Assembly (NCBI GenBank): GCA_017613225.1
Contig: JAGAEH010000141.1
Span: 1 to 19,766, forward strand
Source: Lachnospiraceae bacterium
GTDB taxonomy: Bacteria; Bacillota; Clostridia; Lachnospirales; Lachnospiraceae
Length of the DNA stretch: 19,766 nt
Reading direction: 5' to 3'
Shown: in pieces, positions 14,202-19,766 of the stretch
How positions within the stretch are numbered: the stretch's first letter is position 1
Layout: each line of letters opens with the position of its first letter
Position numbers and translations under genes: made by a program
The notes under the pieces: generated by a model
The model's input: only the letters and a program-made list of their open reading frames with translations
What the model was told of the DNA's origin: nothing
The model's database searches: none

Positions 14202-15722
14202 ATGGCATACAAAATGGACGTATCTCTGGAAGAGATCCTGAATCTGTACGGCAGAAATCACCGCAACAAGGAAGGCAAGGCGAGGATCAACGCCGCCTAC
14301 CAGTACGCGGAGGACAAACACAAAGGCATGATCCGCGGCACCGGCGAGCCTTATATCTCCCACCCCATGCGCGCCGCCAGGATGACCGCCGACTGGGGCT
14401 TTGAGTGCGACGTCATCATCGCCGCGCTTCTGCACGACGTGGTGGAGGACTGCGGCGTCCCCCTGTCGGAGCTCGCGGTGACCTTCGGTGAAGACGTCGA
14501 AAAAATAGTGGACGCGGTGACCGAGCTCTCCGACCAGGACGCGGAAGGACGGCCTGCAACAAAGCGGCAGAAAGACCGCCGGAATGACGTGTGGCTGCAG
14601 AAAAAGATGAACAGCAAGGCGCTGTACGTGAAGATCGCGGACCGGATCGACAACCTGAACACCCTGGACGGCGTGCCGGAGGACAAGCGCATCTCCAAGG
14701 CGCAGCACACCCGGGAGATCATCATCCCCATGGCGGAGACGGCGCATGCCTGGCGCTTCGTGGACGTATTGGAAGAACTGTGTTTTAAGGCGGAACATGT
14801 AAAAATGTACGACAGCCTCTCCCGCAGGTTTGAAAAACTCCTGCAGGAGAACAGCCGGGCCTATGAACGGGCACTGGATACCCTTTCGGCGGTCTTCGAC
14901 CCCAAGGTCAACCGCGAAGTCGCGGAGCTGAGCGACTATCACCGCCTCCTGTGCCGCTTCATCCCCGAAAAGCGTTCCCTGATCAGCATCTTCCGGCAGC
15001 TCTGTCCCCGGATCGAGAACATCAGGGACAACTGGCTCTCCCTGTTTACCAAGGACACCGTAGCCCTGCACAACCTCACGCTGCTGGTCAACGACAGGCT
15101 GCTGTGGGAGGACTCGGAGATCAGGCCCTATGACGTCTTCTTTGCCTACTTTGAGAAGTCCCTCTCCCAGAAGGGCTTCTACCTGATCAACTACTGCCGG
15201 ACCACCCACAACGACACCGGCTATTTCCTGCTGGCCGACGAACTGGACAATCTCTACCGCGTCTTCGTCAAGACAGAATCCGAATACCGGCGCTACCTTT
15301 TAGGAAGCATCATCGACAGCGAAAAAGCTTTTTCGATGCCCAACGTCAACGAATATGAGCCCCGGGAGTCCTATAACGAACAGATCAAGGTCTTCAAAAG
15401 AAACGGAGCGGCCATGAACATCGACAAGGGGGCCACCGCTTTGGATTTCGCCTTTGCCATCCACACGGATCTGGGCTATCACTTCAGTTACGCCCTGGTG
15501 AATGAGTCCAAAGCAAAGCAGCCGCTTTCATACAGACTGAATGAAGGGGATACCGTCACCATCGTGGACGATCCGAACGTCCGCCCTGCCCTGTTCTGGT
15601 TCAAACAGGCCAAGACCAGTCTGGCCGTCAGCAAGCTCATTCAGTATTTCAATAAACCCGAGAGCCTTCAGGCCGCGCTGGATACAGCGATCGAAGAAAG
15701 GAGAAAAAATGAAAGAAAATAG
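14202..15722 (+). CDS. RSH-like protein: intact HD hydrolase domain, TGS domain, no recognisable synthetase
   Basis: 506-residue protein related to RelA/SpoT. Residues about 25-200 form the HD hydrolase domain with the complete known (p)ppGpp-hydrolase set: R45, H54 (GEPYISHP), H78-D79 and E82-D83 (LLHDVVED), D147 and N151 (KIADRIDNLNTL). Residues about 395-455 form a TGS domain (IKVFKRNG, KGATALDFAFAIHTDLGYHF, LSYRLNEGDTVTIV). The stretch between (about 205-390) should hold the synthetase but shows none of its motifs, such as the G-Y-x-S-x-H segment, and no ACT domain follows. Long RSH proteins are about 740 aa. The start at 14202 has the near-perfect GGAAGGAGGTGA; a GTG at 14193 lies within it. 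The likely activity is hydrolysis of (p)ppGpp or another pyrophosphorylated nucleotide, regulated through the TGS domain. Its end overlaps the kinase gene. Confidence 0.85.
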   Translation: MAYKMDVSLEEILNLYGRNHRNKEGKARINAAYQYAEDKHKGMIRGTGEPYISHPMRAARMTADWGFECDVIIAALLHDVVEDCGVPLSELAVTFGEDVEKIVDAVTELSDQDAEGRPATKRQKDRRNDVWLQKKMNSKALYVKIADRIDNLNTLDGVPEDKRISKAQHTREIIIPMAETAHAWRFVDVLEELCFKAEHVKMYDSLSRRFEKLLQENSRAYERALDTLSAVFDPKVNREVAELSDYHRLLCRFIPEKRSLISIFRQLCPRIENIRDNWLSLFTKDTVALHNLTLLVNDRLLWEDSEIRPYDVFFAYFEKSLSQKGFYLINYCRTTHNDTGYFLLADELDNLYRVFVKTESEYRRYLLGSIIDSEKAFSMPNVNEYEPRESYNEQIKVFKRNGAAMNIDKGATALDFAFAIHTDLGYHFSYALVNESKAKQPLSYRLNEGDTVTIVDDPNVRPALFWFKQAKTSLAVSKLIQYFNKPESLQAALDTAIEERRKNERK

Positions 15723-16731
15723 TTTCAGAGACTGGATGGACAGCACCGAAGATCTGGAGACTTCCGCCCGGATCCCCTATCCGGAGCCCGAATTCTTCGA
15801 CCCGCCCATCTTCATGTGGCCGAAACGCTTCCGGAATCTGCAGCTCCGGGGGCATCAGATCCACATGGACGATGACTGCCGCGTCTATTCCTATTCCAAC
15901 TCGGAGAAAATAGTCATGAAGGTCACCCTGTGCCAGGGCCATCCCGAACGGCTGCAGCAGGCGGAGAACGAGTGCCGCACCCTGCTGGCGCTGCGGGGCA
16001 GGCCCGGGATCCTCTGGGTCTATGACTTTGAGATCGACAGAGAGGCCGAGGCCGTGTGGCTTCTGGTAGAGCAGGCGGACCCGCTGACCAAATATCTGGA
16101 GGACTATCAGCTGGGACTTCCCGACGTGTGCGAGATCGGCGCCGGGATCTGCGACGCCATGATCCAGGTCCGGGAGGCGGGCTTCCGCCATCTGGACATC
16201 TCCCCGGACAATGTCTTCTATGACGCGTACCGGCACACCGTCCGGCTGGGGGATTTCAACGCCGCCTGCCGGATCGGGGACGCGGACAAGATCGATCATG
16301 CCGTGGGCACCCCCATGTACATGGCGCCGGAGCGCCGGCGCGATCACGTCTGCGACGAGGCCTCCGAGATCTGCTCCATCGGCCTGCTGCTCTACTCCAT
16401 CTGCAACGGAGGCCTGCCGCCCTTCCGGCCGGAATCTCCCGACAACGAAACCGCCTTCCAGCGGCGGATGGATGGAGAGGAACTGCCTCTGCCCCAGTAC
16501 GCCCTGAAATACCCGAAACTCTTCGAGGCCTTTGTGCCGGTGCTGATGAAGGCCTGCGCCTTCCGCCCGGAGGACCGCTTCAAGACCTTCGAGGAACTGC
16601 GGGACGCCCTGTCCGCCGCGGGCTTTTCGGCCTACCGGATGCACGCTCCGCAGATGATCTCCGCCTGCTTCGGAGAGAAGGAAGGGACCGTTCTCTCCTC
16701 CTTCAATCCCCCTGAGTTTCCCTGGGACTGA
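15709..16731 (+). CDS. Divergent Hanks-type Ser/Thr protein kinase
   Basis: 340-residue soluble protein with a eukaryotic-like kinase fold. Seen: the VMK lysine K71 (EKIVMKV), alpha-C glutamate E88, the catalytic loop HLDISPDN (H161, D163, N168), a magnesium loop D182-F-N instead of DFG, and the APE motif A206-P207-E208 (GTPMYMAPE). A substrate/ATP glycine loop (GxGxxG) is not recognisable: the matching stretch reads RGHQIHMDDDCRVYS. There is no membrane segment, PASTA repeat or C-terminal sensor; about 75 N-terminal and 30 C-terminal residues flank the core. The start at 15709 is set by GAAAGGAG and overlaps the RSH-like gene by 14 nt, so translation is coupled. A longer in-frame extension upstream to 15541 is just an overlap into that gene. 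Substrates are unknown; the two operon partners are the first candidates. Confidence 0.85.
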   Translation: MKENSFRDWMDSTEDLETSARIPYPEPEFFDPPIFMWPKRFRNLQLRGHQIHMDDDCRVYSYSNSEKIVMKVTLCQGHPERLQQAENECRTLLALRGRPGILWVYDFEIDREAEAVWLLVEQADPLTKYLEDYQLGLPDVCEIGAGICDAMIQVREAGFRHLDISPDNVFYDAYRHTVRLGDFNAACRIGDADKIDHAVGTPMYMAPERRRDHVCDEASEICSIGLLLYSICNGGLPPFRPESPDNETAFQRRMDGEELPLPQYALKYPKLFEAFVPVLMKACAFRPEDRFKTFEELRDALSAAGFSAYRMHAPQMISACFGEKEGTVLSSFNPPEFPWD

Positions 16732-16744
16732 AGGCCCTGCGGTA

Positions 16745-16774
16745 TTGAACCCTCTGCCCGCTCCGTGGTAGAAT
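16745..16774 (+). promoter_or_regulatory. Promoter of the MBL-fold hydrolase gene
   Basis: TTGAAC (16745-16750), 18 bp, TAGAAT (16769-16774). It starts 14 nt after the kinase stop and 46 nt before the hydrolase ATG, which suggests the hydrolase is transcribed apart from the kinase operon. No terminator separates them, so readthrough may add to its expression. Confidence 0.65.
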
Positions 16775-16779
16775 GATCC

Positions 16780-16791
16780 TGTCCCGGGACA
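16780..16791. promoter_or_regulatory. 12-bp perfect palindrome at the expected transcription start
   Basis: TGTCCCGGGACA lies 5 bp downstream of the -10 box, about where transcription would begin. Its position would suit a repressor site or a short 5' hairpin. No cognate regulator can be named. Confidence 0.35.
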
Positions 16792-16819
16792 CCCGGGCGC
16801 TGCCGCAGGAGGATCAGCC

Positions 16820-17659
16820 ATGAAGATCACATTTCTGGGAACCACGACACTGCTCTTTGACGACGGAAAGGACCAGGTCCTGTTCGACGCCCACGTCACC
16901 CGGCCGTCGCTTTTGACCTATGCCTTCGGGAAGGCGCCTACCGACACGAAAATGGCGGACGAGCTCATCAGCCTCCACCACATCGACCGGCTGCGGGCGA
17001 TCTTCATCTCCCACACCCACCACGACCACGTGATGGACGCGCCGTACATCGCCGAAAAATGCGGGGCCACGATCTACGGCAGCAGCTCCGCGGTGAACGT
17101 GGGCCGGGGCGGCGGCGTACTGCGGGAGAGGCTGGTGAACTTCGAGCCGGGCCAGGTCTCCTACGTGGGGGATTTCAGGATCACCGCGATCCCTTCCGTC
17201 CACTCCAAACCCACGATCCTGAACAATGATCTGGGCCAGACCATCAACGCGCCTCTGGTGCAGCCCGCCAAACTGCGGGACTACAAAGAAGGCGGCTCCT
17301 ACGATTTTTACGTGGAGACGCCGGAAAAGAGCTTCATGATCCGTCCCAGCTTCAACTACATCGAAGGCCAGATGGACGGCTATCACGCGGACGTGCTTTT
17401 CCTGGGCGTGGCCGGCCTGGCCAAGGCAAAGGAAAAGACGAAGGCGAAATTCTTTGCCGAGACCATCGAAAAGATCCAGCCGCAGCTGGTGATCCCGCTG
17501 CACTGGGACAACTTCTTCTCGCCGCTGAGCAAGCCCATCGTCGGCATGCCCCGCTTCATAGAAAAGACGGAACGCGTCTTCTTCGAGCTGGCGAAATACT
17601 GCGAGGCCCACGACGTGCCCTGCGCGGTGCAGATCCCCCGAACCAGCATCATACTGTAG
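16820..17659 (+). CDS. UlaG-like metallo-beta-lactamase-fold hydrolase
   Basis: 279-residue cytoplasmic metal-dependent hydrolase. It has the MBL core: an N-terminal MKITFLGTTTLLFDD strand pair, the H65-x-H67-x-D69-H70 motif (SHTHHDH), H128 (PSVHS) and H228 (PLHWDN). The usual bridging aspartate position reads FLGVAG, with no Asp, as in some UlaG/YtnP-type members, so the second metal site may be altered. The fold covers lactonases, phosphodiesterases and nucleases; the sequence does not decide which. AGGAGG precedes the ATG. It follows the kinase gene by 88 nt but has its own promoter, so a functional link to that operon is only possible, not shown. Confidence 0.85.
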   Translation: MKITFLGTTTLLFDDGKDQVLFDAHVTRPSLLTYAFGKAPTDTKMADELISLHHIDRLRAIFISHTHHDHVMDAPYIAEKCGATIYGSSSAVNVGRGGGVLRERLVNFEPGQVSYVGDFRITAIPSVHSKPTILNNDLGQTINAPLVQPAKLRDYKEGGSYDFYVETPEKSFMIRPSFNYIEGQMDGYHADVLFLGVAGLAKAKEKTKAKFFAETIEKIQPQLVIPLHWDNFFSPLSKPIVGMPRFIEKTERVFFELAKYCEAHDVPCAVQIPRTSIIL

Positions 17660-17731
17660 AACCGGCCGTCCCCGTGCATAGGGGACGGTTCTTTATACAC
17701 GAATGTGAAACGGGGATGGTTCTCTTTTCAC
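17659..17731. repeat. Degenerate REP-like palindromes (GGGGACGGTTC type); first also terminator-like
   Basis: Two related units lie between the MBL gene and the ECF sigma gene. The first is a hairpin, CCGTCCCC (17666-17673) with GGGGACGG (17681-17688), followed by TTCTTTAT, which also fits as a terminator for the MBL gene. The second is GTGAAA (17705-17710), then GGGGATGGTTC, then TTTCAC (17726-17731). Both share GGGGAYGGTTC plus a T-rich tail. From memory, GTGTCA/GGGGACGGTTCTTT/TGACAC elements are widespread REP-like repeats in Clostridia, associated with REP-type transposases. These two look like decayed copies. Confidence 0.5.
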
Positions 17732-17744
17732 CTTTTTGTCATCG

Positions 17745-17771
17745 TGAAACATTTTTGCCCCTCCGGGTGTA
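17745..17771 (+). promoter_or_regulatory. Candidate ECF-type (autoregulated) promoter of the sigma/anti-sigma pair
   Basis: TGAAAC (17745-17750), 17 bp, TGTA (17768-17771). This resembles the TGAAAC...CGTA pattern of SigW-like ECF promoters, but with one extra base of spacing and T for C. It lies 26 nt before the sigma GTG start. The TGAAAC could instead be part of the REP-like repeats just upstream, so the call is tentative. Confidence 0.4.
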
Positions 17772-17797
17772 TCCTGTATGAACGGAGGTAATGATCT

Positions 17798-18268
17798 GTG
17801 CGCACAGCAGAAGAGATCACAGCTTTATACGAGCGGCATGCCGATACCGTCTGGCGGGTCTGTTACGCGTTCATGAAAAATCATCACGACGCGCAGGACC
17901 TGCTGCAGGAGACCTTTCTCCGTCTGTTCCGGTCTGACAAACAGTTTGACGGCCCGGAGCACGAAAAGGCCTGGCTCATCGTCACGGCGTCAAACCTTTG
18001 CAAGAACGCGCTGCGGGATCCGTCGCGCCGCGTGGAGGACATCGACACACACGAGGATCTGCCTGCACCTGAGACCAGTGCCGACTTTGACGTATCGGAG
18101 GCCATCTTAAAACTCCCCCCGGAGTATAAGGACGTGATCTATCTGTACTATTACGAGGGTTACAGTACTGCGGACATCGCGAGGCTGCAGAACAAGCCCC
18201 CGGCCACCGTTCGCACGCAGCTTGCCAGGGCCCGCAAGCTGTTAAAGAAATTACTGGAGGAACCGTAA
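17798..18268 (+). CDS. ECF-type RNA polymerase sigma factor
   Basis: 156-residue extracytoplasmic-function sigma factor. Sigma region 2 covers about residues 8-75 (LYERHADTVWRVCYAFMKN, DAQDLLQETFLRLF, KAWLIVTASNLCKN) and region 4 about 100-152 (LPPEYKDVIYLYYYEGYST, ADIARLQNKPPATVRTQLAR). There is no region 1 or 3, as usual for ECF factors. The start codon is GTG, supported by CGGAGG 11 nt upstream; the nearby ATG at 17791 is out of frame. Its TAA is immediately followed by the ATG of the anti-sigma-like gene (no gap), so the two are translationally coupled and should act as a pair responding to an envelope or extracellular signal. Confidence 0.92.
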   Translation: MRTAEEITALYERHADTVWRVCYAFMKNHHDAQDLLQETFLRLFRSDKQFDGPEHEKAWLIVTASNLCKNALRDPSRRVEDIDTHEDLPAPETSADFDVSEAILKLPPEYKDVIYLYYYEGYSTADIARLQNKPPATVRTQLARARKLLKKLLEEP

Positions 18269-19402
18269 ATGAAGCGAAAAATAACAAGAGGTTTCGACAA
18301 CTTCAAACTGGATGACAATACCCGGGAGCAGGCTCTGGATCAGATCCTTGCGATGGTCTCCTCCGGTCAGGCGGATGGCGCTGACAGCCGCGATGGCGGC
18401 GCCGGTCCCGTCCTCACCACTGAGAAGGAGGCAACTATCATGAAACTGAATAGAGGAAAGCGCTTCGGCGCAGTGGCAGCCGGCATCCTGGGCGGGATCC
18501 TGCTGCTGGGCGGCGTCGCCTACGCGGCCGGATGGTTCGGGCTGAAGGATCTTGCCGGAAAAGAACAAAGCTATGAGGCGTCCTGGACGGTCACGAAAGA
18601 AGCATGGCAGACCGATGATGCTTCCGCAGACACCAAAGCTTCGGAGACCGGACAGATGACGTATTATTTCACAGACCTCAGCCTGGTTGGCCCGAAGGAC
18701 TCCAAGGAGTATAAAGCCACTGCGGAATGGCATGACTTCTATTGGCCTTATTATTTTGAACATGCGGACGAGATCCCCAATGACGCAAAGACCCCCGAGA
18801 CCTATTATGATCTCTATGGCTGCTGGAATCAGGAGATGAAGGATAAGCTGGATGAGATCCTGAAAGAGTATGAGCTAACGCCCCATCAGTCCATCACCGG
18901 TGTCACCAGCATGGACGCCCTGTGTGAAGGAGTCGGGATCGGCCGCATCTTCCCCGGCCTTGGGGAACGGACCGGACGCCATGCCGGCAGCCAGGATTAC
19001 TGGTATTACGACGACGGATCTTTCTACATGGAAAGAAAAGCCGACTATGAAGATGAGAATTCCCTGATCTTCCGTCTCAACTGCTGCAGAAAGGGTGTTT
19101 TCAATGACATATCTGTAAGCATCGATGACCCTTCCCATTACACGGAATGGGACTATACGACGGCTGCGGGGATCCACGTATCGGCGATCGAATCAACGGA
19201 GGAATACCTCTCCAAAAACGGTGACGTCATCGATCCTTCCGTCATCTTCATCATCGACCGCCCGGAATCCTTTGTGAGCATCCATATCATCTATGAGAAC
19301 ATTCCCTTTGAGTCCGGCGGCAGGTCTCATGACTATCGCGTCCCGACCCGCGAGGAACTGCAGGCTTTCCTGGAATCCATCTGCCTGGAAAACATTCCGT
19401 AA
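18269..19402 (+). CDS. Anti-sigma-like single-pass membrane protein with extracellular sensor domain
   Basis: 377-residue protein. Residues 1-65 are cytoplasmic, polar and helix-prone (FDNFKLDDNTREQALDQILA), a suitable sigma-binding region although no zinc HxxxCxxC motif is present. One membrane helix spans about 66-88 (AVAAGILGGILLLGGVAYAA). Residues 89-377 would be outside the cell and form a domain I do not recognise, rich in Asp, Glu, Tyr and Trp. GGAGG lies 8 nt before the ATG. A second in-frame ATG at 18440 (residue 58) has AGAAGGAGG in front and would yield a form without the cytoplasmic part. The role as anti-sigma factor comes from the zero-gap coupling to the ECF sigma gene and from topology. 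A terminator ends the unit. Confidence 0.75.
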   Translation: MKRKITRGFDNFKLDDNTREQALDQILAMVSSGQADGADSRDGGAGPVLTTEKEATIMKLNRGKRFGAVAAGILGGILLLGGVAYAAGWFGLKDLAGKEQSYEASWTVTKEAWQTDDASADTKASETGQMTYYFTDLSLVGPKDSKEYKATAEWHDFYWPYYFEHADEIPNDAKTPETYYDLYGCWNQEMKDKLDEILKEYELTPHQSITGVTSMDALCEGVGIGRIFPGLGERTGRHAGSQDYWYYDDGSFYMERKADYEDENSLIFRLNCCRKGVFNDISVSIDDPSHYTEWDYTTAAGIHVSAIESTEEYLSKNGDVIDPSVIFIIDRPESFVSIHIIYENIPFESGGRSHDYRVPTREELQAFLESICLENIP

Positions 19403-19435
19403 AGGCAAAGCTGCCATATTTCATAGGAACAAAAA

Positions 19436-19471
19436 GCGGGGATCCCTTGCTGTGGATCCCCGCCCTTTTTT
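19436..19471. terminator. Strong intrinsic terminator, usable in both directions
   Basis: GCGGGGATCC (19436-19445) pairs with GGATCCCCGC (19454-19463), a perfect 10-bp GC-rich stem with an 8-nt loop. CC and a run of six T follow on the + strand. On the left an AAAAA run gives TTTTT for the - strand. It ends the sigma/anti-sigma operon 34 nt after the stop and also faces the convergent amidohydrolase gene, whose stop is 22 nt away. Confidence 0.92.
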
Positions 19472-19492
19472 CGTCCAAAAACCCGTCTCACG

Positions 19493-19766
19493 TCATCTGA
19501 TGATCTTCCCGCCTTTGATCACGTGCTCCGGCACCTTGTACATGACGCTCAGGTCCGCGACGGGATCGCCGTCCACCACCACGAAGTCGGCGAACTTGCC
19601 GGCTTTGACGGTGCCGATCTTGTCATCCTGGCGGATGATCTTCGCGGAGTTGATGGTGGCCTGCTTCAAGATGTCCTCGTTGCTCATCTCCAGCAGTTCT
19701 TTTCTTAAGCGGAACTCCCGCATGGGATCCGTCACGTACAGGGTCAGGCCCACGTCCGTGCCCCAG
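19493..19766 (-). CDS. Amidohydrolase (imidazolonepropionase/prolidase-like), C-terminal part only
   Basis: The last 90 residues of an amidohydrolase-superfamily enzyme; its start lies beyond the window. The visible part begins WGTDVGL, where the Asp matches the metal-binding aspartate of the superfamily (usual pattern GTDAG). It continues with the final barrel helix MSNEDILKQATINSAKII and the C-terminal beta-sandwich IGTVKAGKFADFVVVDGDPV ... HVIKGGKII. This ending is typical of imidazolonepropionase-related and Xaa-Pro dipeptidase-like amidohydrolases acting on C-N bonds. It differs clearly from the amidohydrolase at 2821-3954, so it is not a duplicate. A GTG at 19753 could be mistaken for a start, but the frame is open to the window edge and the conserved Asp lies upstream of it. 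Confidence 0.85.
   Translation of the reverse strand, partial: WGTDVGLTLYVTDPMREFRLRKELLEMSNEDILKQATINSAKIIRQDDKIGTVKAGKFADFVVVDGDPVADLSVMYKVPEHVIKGGKIIR

Noticed and set aside
10617..16731. Metallophosphoesterase as the dedicated phosphatase of the Ser/Thr kinase
   Set aside because: It is on the opposite strand in a different transcript, and the typical partner of such kinases is a PP2C phosphatase. Proximity alone is not enough.
15649..16899. 416-codon - strand open frame opposite the kinase gene
   Set aside because: Antisense shadow of a well-supported kinase with no ribosome binding site or recognisable motif. The same holds for 4001-5056 (-), 6376-7599 (+), 14088-15209 (-) and 16814-17611 (-).
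1..19766. CRISPR arrays, tRNA, rRNA or riboswitches
   Set aside because: No regularly spaced repeats, no tRNA-like cloverleaf and no conserved riboswitch core was recognised by eye. A covariance-model scan would be needed to exclude small RNAs fully.

Overview
The window looks like a chromosomal segment of a GC-rich anaerobic member of class Clostridia (Bacillota). The reasons are strong AGGAGG-type ribosome binding sites before nearly every gene, a Firmicutes-like RpoD paralogue, a PcfJ-like protein, an ECF sigma/anti-sigma pair, and a complete TTT transporter cassette. This assignment is an inference; no rRNA or marker gene is present. No tRNA, rRNA, CRISPR array, insertion sequence or prophage gene was seen.

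Region A (1-5990, + strand) is one long catabolic operon: tctC (cut by the window edge), tctB, tctA, an amidohydrolase, a DRE-TIM aldolase of the 4-hydroxy-2-oxovalerate aldolase type, and a D-2-hydroxyacid dehydrogenase. The first three genes import a carboxylate. The last three would open an amide-like bond, cleave a C-C bond and interconvert a 2-oxo and a 2-hydroxy acid. The substrate is not known. A hairpin between tctC and tctB may set the binding protein above the membrane subunits, and a bidirectional terminator ends the operon at about 6014-6038.

Region B (6052-9308, - strand) is a three-gene unit read from a strong sigma-A promoter at 9391-9419, which is overlaid by an imperfect 22-bp palindrome. 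It encodes a FrlB-like SIS-domain sugar-phosphate isomerase/deglycase, a GntR/HutC regulator, and a secreted N-acetylmuramoyl-L-alanine amidase carrying two Ig-like domains. Region C (9519-12767, - strand) holds an RpoD-like sigma factor without dnaG beside it, a calcineurin-like phosphoesterase and a PcfJ-like protein.

Region D (13075-16731, + strand) is the most unusual part. A single promoter with tandem TTTTCGCG repeats between its -35 and -10 boxes drives an HTH protein with an unrecognised C-terminal domain. Next comes an RSH-like protein that keeps the whole (p)ppGpp-hydrolase HD active site and a TGS domain but has no recognisable synthetase domain. Last is a divergent Hanks-type kinase whose start overlaps the preceding gene. 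I propose it as an uncharacterised nucleotide/phospho-signalling cassette.

Region E (16745-19471, + strand) contains a UlaG-like metallo-beta-lactamase-fold hydrolase under its own promoter, a degenerate REP-like repeat, and an ECF sigma factor directly abutting a single-pass anti-sigma-like protein. That protein has a second, very strong in-frame start just before its membrane helix. The window closes with the C-terminal part of an amidohydrolase on the - strand (19493-19766), which shares a bidirectional terminator with region E.
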